Positions 32,269 to 35,854 of a DNA stretch of 35,854 bases are shown here, in pieces. The stretch is from assembly GCA_002372855.1 (NCBI GenBank), contig DFIZ01000042.1, positions 22,886 through 58,739 on the forward strand, written 5' to 3'. Source of the DNA: Bacteroidales bacterium UBA3684. GTDB taxonomy: Bacteria > Bacteroidota > Bacteroidia > Bacteroidales > P3. The translations under genes were made by a program, and so were the position numbers. Position 1 is the stretch's first letter. Each line of letters opens with the position of its first letter. The notes under the pieces are model-generated. The model had not been told where the DNA came from, made no database searches, and saw nothing but the letters and a program-made list of their open reading frames with translations.

Positions 32269-32748
32269 CTATCGTGTTTGGACCAACTTTGTACGGCCGC
32301 CGAAATAAGTCTTGTTGCCGGTATCGTCGAGCTCCAAGCCCAGGCGCAGGCTGTCAACCTCCATCGTACGGTTCAAACCGTCGATGGTGAAAGTCATGTG
32401 ATAGGTGTTGTAATCGAACGTGCCGCCATTATTGCCGTCGTAGACATAGGTGGTCATCGCCATCTCCTCGTCGATAGGGCTGATGGCAGGACTCTCGATA
32501 TGAAGGTATACCAGTCCGCGGCTGTCGCCGTTGAAGTCCACCGTCCACTCCATCACCATCGGATAGCTGGTGCCGTGAGGCGACGTGATGTAGGTGTTGT
32601 ACGAACCCTGCCACGAGGTGTTGTCGATGGTCTCATAGGTGAAATCCATCGAACCAGGGTTACTGCTGGTGGAAGACTCTTTTTCGCATGACGTTGTCAT
32701 TAGGACTGCCAGAACAGCCACGGGGAAAATTCGGAATAAACGTTTCAT
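32269..32748 (-). CDS. Small lipoprotein, tandem paralogue
   Basis: The 159 residues begin MKRLFRIFPVAVLAVLMTTSC with lipobox TTSC. The mature protein is beta-rich: FTYETIDNTSWQGSYNTYIT, VMEWTVDFNGDSRGLVYLHIES, YNTYHMTFTIDGLNRTMEVDSL. It is similar in order and spacing to the product of 31808-32263, consistent with a local duplication followed by divergence. No catalytic motif is visible. The function is unknown. It is placed 33 bp after a third lipoprotein gene of different type, within the run of genes headed by the ECF sigma factor. Confidence 0.72.
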   Translation of the reverse strand: MKRLFRIFPVAVLAVLMTTSCEKESSTSSNPGSMDFTYETIDNTSWQGSYNTYITSPHGTSYPMVMEWTVDFNGDSRGLVYLHIESPAISPIDEEMAMTTYVYDGNNGGTFDYNTYHMTFTIDGLNRTMEVDSLRLGLELDDTGNKTYFGGRTKLVQTR

Positions 32749-32781
32749 TGCATTAGTGTTTTATGTTCATTTTTAATGTTT

Positions 32782-33429
32782 TCATTCGATGTCTCTCTCG
32801 TTCAGCCACCTCACCAGCAGATTGGCATCCTCCGGCGTCTCGCAGAAGAAACAGAGCAGCGTCCTGTTCTCCATGTCCGCACGGATGATGTACTCCGCGC
32901 TGCCGTCGGCGGCACGGTTCTGGTCGAACGACCTGTGCCGCGAAAGCTGCGAATACAAATCCTGGGGCACCAACGAGTCGACGGAGCTGACCGTACCGAC
33001 AAAGACATTGGTGTCCGTCATGGCGCGCTCGCCCAACGTCTCCGCTATCAGCTGCTGGACCATGCTATCGATATACGCCTGCTCCTCCTCCGGACTGCCG
33101 AACTGCAGCGTGGTGTCGATATGCAGCGACACCATCGTGACTCCCGACTTGGCCTCCATTCCCGGCGAAAGCTCGCCCGGGTCTATCACGCCAAACTCGT
33201 CCTGCAACCATCTCCACTGCACGCTGTCGTCGGCCTGGAACACCACGGCGTTGAACACCTGATCATACGCATGATAGTCACCGATATATGCCACCGTGAC
33301 CCCCTGCTCGTTGTCGGCATACTGGCGGTAAAGCGCCATAGCCGCCGACTCGACAGACGAAGGCCCACGGTCACAAGCGCTTACAAACGCAAGCAAGACA
33401 CAACCTATGATGAGCAAGACCCGTTTCAT
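32782..33429 (-). CDS. Lipoprotein of unknown function in the sigma-factor operon
   Basis: The 215 residues start with a lipoprotein signal (MKRVLLIIGCVLLAFVSAC). The mature part is charged, with mixed helix and strand: VESAAMALYRQYADNEQGVTVAYIGDY, LHIDTTLQFGSPEEEQAYIDSMVQQLI, and a C-terminal half IIRADMENRTLLCFFCETPEDANLLVRWL. Size and place right after a sigma/anti-sigma pair recall the DUF4252 lipoproteins found in such loci of Bacteroidota, but I do not see enough to assign that family. The start overlaps the stop of the putative anti-sigma gene by 4 bp, so it probably belongs to the regulatory unit. Confidence 0.72.
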   Translation of the reverse strand: MKRVLLIIGCVLLAFVSACDRGPSSVESAAMALYRQYADNEQGVTVAYIGDYHAYDQVFNAVVFQADDSVQWRWLQDEFGVIDPGELSPGMEAKSGVTMVSLHIDTTLQFGSPEEEQAYIDSMVQQLIAETLGERAMTDTNVFVGTVSSVDSLVPQDLYSQLSRHRSFDQNRAADGSAEYIIRADMENRTLLCFFCETPEDANLLVRWLNERDIE

Positions 33430-33776
33430 CGCGCGTGGTTTTTACCGATATAACTGTCAAAATATCCAATCGTGCTCTGGGCATCGCAATGGTTGTTGCA
33501 AATGAAACGCACCGACTGGCCTCCAAAATCAACCATGGCGGGACGCTCGGACGCGCGCAGCTGGCCGATGCCCAGCACCACCAGCGCCACACAGGCTGCC
33601 GCCGCAGTCGCCACATGGGCAACCCGTCGCCACAAAGGACGCTGAACACGCGCAGGCAATTCCTGCTGCATCGCACGCTCCACCATCGTCTGCCACTGCT
33701 CTTCCTTCAGAGGGCACCTGTCGCTCGACGATGCCGCCCTGCGTCTCTCCCATTGTATTTCGAAATCGTTATGCAT
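33426..33776 (-). CDS. Putative anti-sigma factor, single-pass membrane protein
   Basis: The 116-residue protein has a charged N-terminal cytoplasmic part of about 50 residues (MHNDFEIQWERRRAASSSDR, WQTMVERAMQQE), one membrane helix (about 52-70, VAHVATAAAACVALVVLGIG) and a short outer part with two cysteines (FICNNHC). This topology and its place 9 bp after an ECF sigma gene are those of a small anti-sigma factor. The classic ASD zinc motif (HxxxCxxC) is absent, so the assignment rests on architecture and context. It overlaps the next lipoprotein gene by ATGA. Confidence 0.6.
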   Translation of the reverse strand: MHNDFEIQWERRRAASSSDRCPLKEEQWQTMVERAMQQELPARVQRPLWRRVAHVATAAAACVALVVLGIGQLRASERPAMVDFGGQSVRFICNNHCDAQSTIGYFDSYIGKNHAR

Positions 33777-33785
33777 ATCTGAATA

Positions 33786-34271
33786 TTACCTGTTTTTTTC
33801 ATATTCCTCGCGAAGACGCTCCCTGGCGGCAGCAAGCCTGCGGCCGATAGTGGCAAGCGAAAGACCCGTGATGGCCGCAATCTCCTGGTTCTGGAAACCG
33901 TCCAGATGCGCCCGGACAATCTGCCCGTCCACATCGTCCAGATTCTCAATCGCCTGCAGTAGGAACCTGTAGTTCTCGTCATCCTCCACGCGCAAGTCAT
34001 CGGCCACCTCCTCCAGCACCGCCTGCGGCACATTGTTCTGGCGACGCTTCAGCGAAATCATCGTGTTCGAAGCCACCCGATAGACCCATGTCCGCTCACT
34101 GCTCCGGCCGGAAAACGTCTCGAAATCACGCCACAGCACACACAGCACCTCCTGTACGGCATCCTGCACCTCCCACGCAGCACTCAGGCTGTAGTCCGCA
34201 CAGACATGCCATATCAAATCGCGATGGCGCTTCACCAGAGCGTCGAATTTCTTATTCCGGTCCTTGTCCAT
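33786..34271 (-). CDS. ECF-type RNA polymerase sigma factor
   Basis: The 161 residues form a sigma-70 family ECF factor: region 2 (about 10-75) with HRDLIWHVCADYSLSAAWEVQDAVQEVLCVLWRD and FSGRSSERTWVYRVASNTMIS, then region 4 (about 105-158) with YRFLLQAIENLDDVDGQIVRAHLDGFQNQEIAAITGLSLATIGRRLAAARERLREEY, whose helix-turn-helix is complete. It is short but intact. The gene leads a string of seven minus-strand genes (down to 29044) with gaps of at most 33 bp. ECF factors often act on their own promoter, so it may control the lipoproteins and the C10 protease; that is inference. No TAnnTTTG box is seen directly upstream, which would fit an alternative promoter. Confidence 0.88.
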   Translation of the reverse strand: MDKDRNKKFDALVKRHRDLIWHVCADYSLSAAWEVQDAVQEVLCVLWRDFETFSGRSSERTWVYRVASNTMISLKRRQNNVPQAVLEEVADDLRVEDDENYRFLLQAIENLDDVDGQIVRAHLDGFQNQEIAAITGLSLATIGRRLAAARERLREEYEKNR

Positions 34272-34436
34272 TTTCTATATTAGGCGCATTCAAAAACAGA
34301 AATCGCTCACGGGTGAAAAATTTTTTTTAGGAGAAAAAAAAGCGACAAAATGACAAATCCCGACCGACAGACTCATCGCAAACAGGGACACAAAGACGTA
34401 AACAACTATATATAAAACCGATAGAACAAGAATCAC

Positions 34437-34522
34437 CACCCTACCATCCCCCTATCAACACCCTACCAACTCCCACCCAACTCCCACCATGGAGGGAGAT
34501 GATAGGGTGAAAACAGGGCCTT
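34437..34522. repeat. 11-bp-phased palindromic element, copy E
   Basis: Left-arm units are CCCTACCATCC, CCCTATCAACA, CCCTACCAACT and CCCACCCAACT. The centre is CTCCCACCATGGAGGGAG (one A:A mismatch), and the right-arm units are GGGAGATGATA, GGGTGAAAACA and GGGCCTTGATA. It lies between the unknown membrane protein gene and the sigma-factor gene. Confidence 0.7.
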
Positions 34523-34548
34523 GATAGAGGTAAAAATGACAAATGACG

Positions 34549-35619
34549 TTAATCAAGTGGCTTTAATGTTTCGGCGTGGTACATCCCGAACAGCCCCTTG
34601 GTCATGGGTACGGCGACCGTATCGCCAGGCCCGAACGAGCCGTCGTCGCCCGTGGCAATGTAGATATACCCCTTCACTGGCTCTTCAACCCATACTGAAT
34701 ACTGGTTAACGTCCTTTCGGCGGCCTGCAAGGTAATGCTCTCGCACAACACCACGTCCAACCTCTTGTTCATCACTCCCCAGCCATACATTGACAGAGAA
34801 AACGGCTGTCATCAATAGTCCCAAGCCAATCGCTGCAGACATAATACCAAAAAAAACGGGACCCCACCAGCCATCGAAATACTTCTTCAGTAGTGCAAGA
34901 CCAACGACAGCGCCAACCACTCCCAAGACAAGCAAGACAACCCACATGGGCAGCGTAAACGGCAAAACAGTCTCGCTGAAATCCCACCAGCCAATGATGG
35001 AAACACACAAAAATGCAAAGAAGACAACAATAAAAAGAATACTCCATAAACCAACCGCTAAGGAAGAATGACTGCCCATTAAACCAGCATAGCGTTTCTT
35101 TATTCTCTGCCAAAAAGTAAGTTTCTCCACCTCAAAAAAGCCATCTGCCATAGGGCGCAACTGCAACATAGGACGAGGCTCGTATGTGGACCTTCCCTGA
35201 GGCTCAATCTCCATTAGTTCAGCGCCCCCCTCATCATCGATTTCTACAAAACCATAGCGCGTGCCCGATGGGGCAACGGCAAAAATCTCATCGGTCGACG
35301 AGTCGCTCAAATCATAATAATACTTGCCACGAGGGAGTATTGACATAGACTCATCATCAGGCAGCTGAAACCACGCCTTGGCAACGATACCCTTATGTGA
35401 TGAGAGCTCCGACTTGAAAAGATTACAGAGACTGTGGAAATCCCAACTGTCACAGAGACGATTGGGCCGGACAACATACTGGTTGATTCGGTCGCCTTCC
35501 ATCACCTTCAGAGATGTAACGGTTTCATTTTCGAAAAACAACAAATCCTTAACCACCGCCTGTATAGCCGCGAAAAGTTCATCCTTCGAAAGGCCCTCTA
35601 TCAGTATAAGTTCTTTCAT
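34549..35619 (-). CDS. Membrane protein of unknown function
   Basis: The 356 residues have a soluble N-terminal part of about 165 residues (MKELILIEGLSKDELFAAIQ, an acidic middle with YYYDLSDSSTDEIFAVAPSG), three membrane helices (about 187-210, 221-245 and 254-277) and a C-terminal beta-rich part (VNQYSVWVEEPVKGYIYIATGDDGS) that may be an OB- or SH3-like fold facing the other side. I do not recognise the family. Codon use is less GC-rich than in the neighbours, which hints at a different origin. The gene lies between copy E and the rRNA operon; no promoter box is clear upstream. Confidence 0.7.
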   Translation of the reverse strand: MKELILIEGLSKDELFAAIQAVVKDLLFFENETVTSLKVMEGDRINQYVVRPNRLCDSWDFHSLCNLFKSELSSHKGIVAKAWFQLPDDESMSILPRGKYYYDLSDSSTDEIFAVAPSGTRYGFVEIDDEGGAELMEIEPQGRSTYEPRPMLQLRPMADGFFEVEKLTFWQRIKKRYAGLMGSHSSLAVGLWSILFIVVFFAFLCVSIIGWWDFSETVLPFTLPMWVVLLVLGVVGAVVGLALLKKYFDGWWGPVFFGIMSAAIGLGLLMTAVFSVNVWLGSDEQEVGRGVVREHYLAGRRKDVNQYSVWVEEPVKGYIYIATGDDGSFGPGDTVAVPMTKGLFGMYHAETLKPLD

Positions 35620-35752
35620 CGTAATAACAACGCGAAAACAGCCTGAATATTGTAGCGAATAAATTCAGCACCTAAAATTTCTATTTGTTAATCACCGTCC
35701 GCCCTCGCCAAGGGCTGCTTTGCCAATATCCACAAAAAACAACTTCCCGTAA

Positions 35753-35771
35753 GACGCGGCACCGCCGCGTC
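35753..35771. repeat. 8-bp-arm / 3-nt-loop hairpin
   Basis: Arms GACGCGGC and GCCGCGTC enclose ACC. The geometry is the same as in the pair at 283-329, but the sequence differs. It lies upstream of the unknown membrane protein gene and downstream of the 5S rRNA terminator. Confidence 0.6.
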
Positions 35772-35802
35772 CGCCCCGCCCTCCTGGCAGGAAAAGGAAA
35801 AC

Positions 35803-35832
35803 AAAAAAAGGGAACCGAAACCGGTTCCCTTT
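35803..35832 (-). terminator. Intrinsic terminator of the rRNA operon
   Basis: An 11-bp stem (35822-35832 with 35807-35817) with a 4-nt loop lies 8 bp after the 5S rRNA 3' end on the minus strand and ends in a T-run. Confidence 0.85.
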
Positions 35833-35840
35833 AAAAAGAT

Positions 35841-35854
35841 TGGCGGCGACCTAC
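35841..35854 (-). rRNA. 5S rRNA, 3' end (partial)
   Basis: The last 14 bases, read on the minus strand, are GTAGGTCGCCGCCA, the known 3' end of Bacteroidales 5S rRNA. The gene is cut by the window edge. The terminator directly after it supports the call. The rest of the rRNA operon would lie beyond 35854. Confidence 0.75.

Overview
The window is chromosomal DNA of a Bacteroidota bacterium, most likely of the order Bacteroidales. Several things point there: promoters of the TTTG / TAnnTTTG type with few Shine-Dalgarno sequences, the gene order bamD - omega-like rpoZ - coaBC, a type IX secretion tail on a C10 cysteine protease, a BlaR1-type M56 protease fused to a TonB C-terminal domain, DUF6266 and DUF3109 proteins, and an OMP_b-brl_3 type TonB-dependent receptor. 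The DNA is GC-rich with strong G/C preference at third codon positions, so long antisense shadow frames are common. Genus cannot be settled from the sequence.

Layout. 1-2855: end of rfbB, a terminator, then a BlaI repressor / BlaR1-like sensor / LRR lipoprotein operon. 3041-4650: HAD phosphatase, outer-membrane barrel and PaaI-like thioesterase operon (+). 4656-9993 (-): guaA, a four-helix-bundle gene, a LysM/periplasmic-binding protein, lpxC and lpxA. 10367-16601 (+): bamD-rpoZ-coaBC-lytic transglycosylase-uvrA. 16746-19775 (-): thioredoxin-like lipoprotein, hotdog thioesterase, a second four-helix-bundle gene, histidine kinase and response regulator. 19852-24374 (-): tRNA-Phe, then lspA, DUF3109, a 2-hydroxyacid dehydrogenase, a voltage-gated K+ channel and an M16 protease in one operon. 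24489-28912: MarC family protein, DUF6266 protein, a large palindrome and a TonB-dependent receptor. 29044-34271 (-): a probable operon in which an ECF sigma factor and a likely anti-sigma factor lead four lipoproteins and a secreted C10 protease. 34549-35619 (-): an unknown membrane protein. The right edge cuts the 3' end of a 5S rRNA, so an rRNA operon lies just outside.

Much of the window is cell-envelope business: lipid A synthesis (LpxC, LpxA), outer-membrane assembly (BamD), lipoprotein processing (LspA), O-antigen sugar synthesis (RfbB), murein hydrolysis and secreted proteases.

The most unusual content is repetitive DNA. (1) Two four-helix-bundle (23S-IVP / S23-like) genes are each enclosed by inverted arrays of a 7-bp-period repeat. 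At 17895-18322 the arms match at 34 of 35 positions and reach into both neighbouring genes, giving a cassette-like unit. (2) Similar 7-bp-period arrays lie in frame inside coaBC, uvrA, the M16 protease and the LysM protein. (3) Five intergenic elements share one design, arms built of 11-bp units related to CCCTACCAACT. (4) A nested 139-bp palindrome lies at 25842-25980. LpxC also lacks the FabZ domain that is usually fused to it in this phylum, and the DUF6266 frame lacks a stop at its expected end and runs antisense through the whole marC-like gene.
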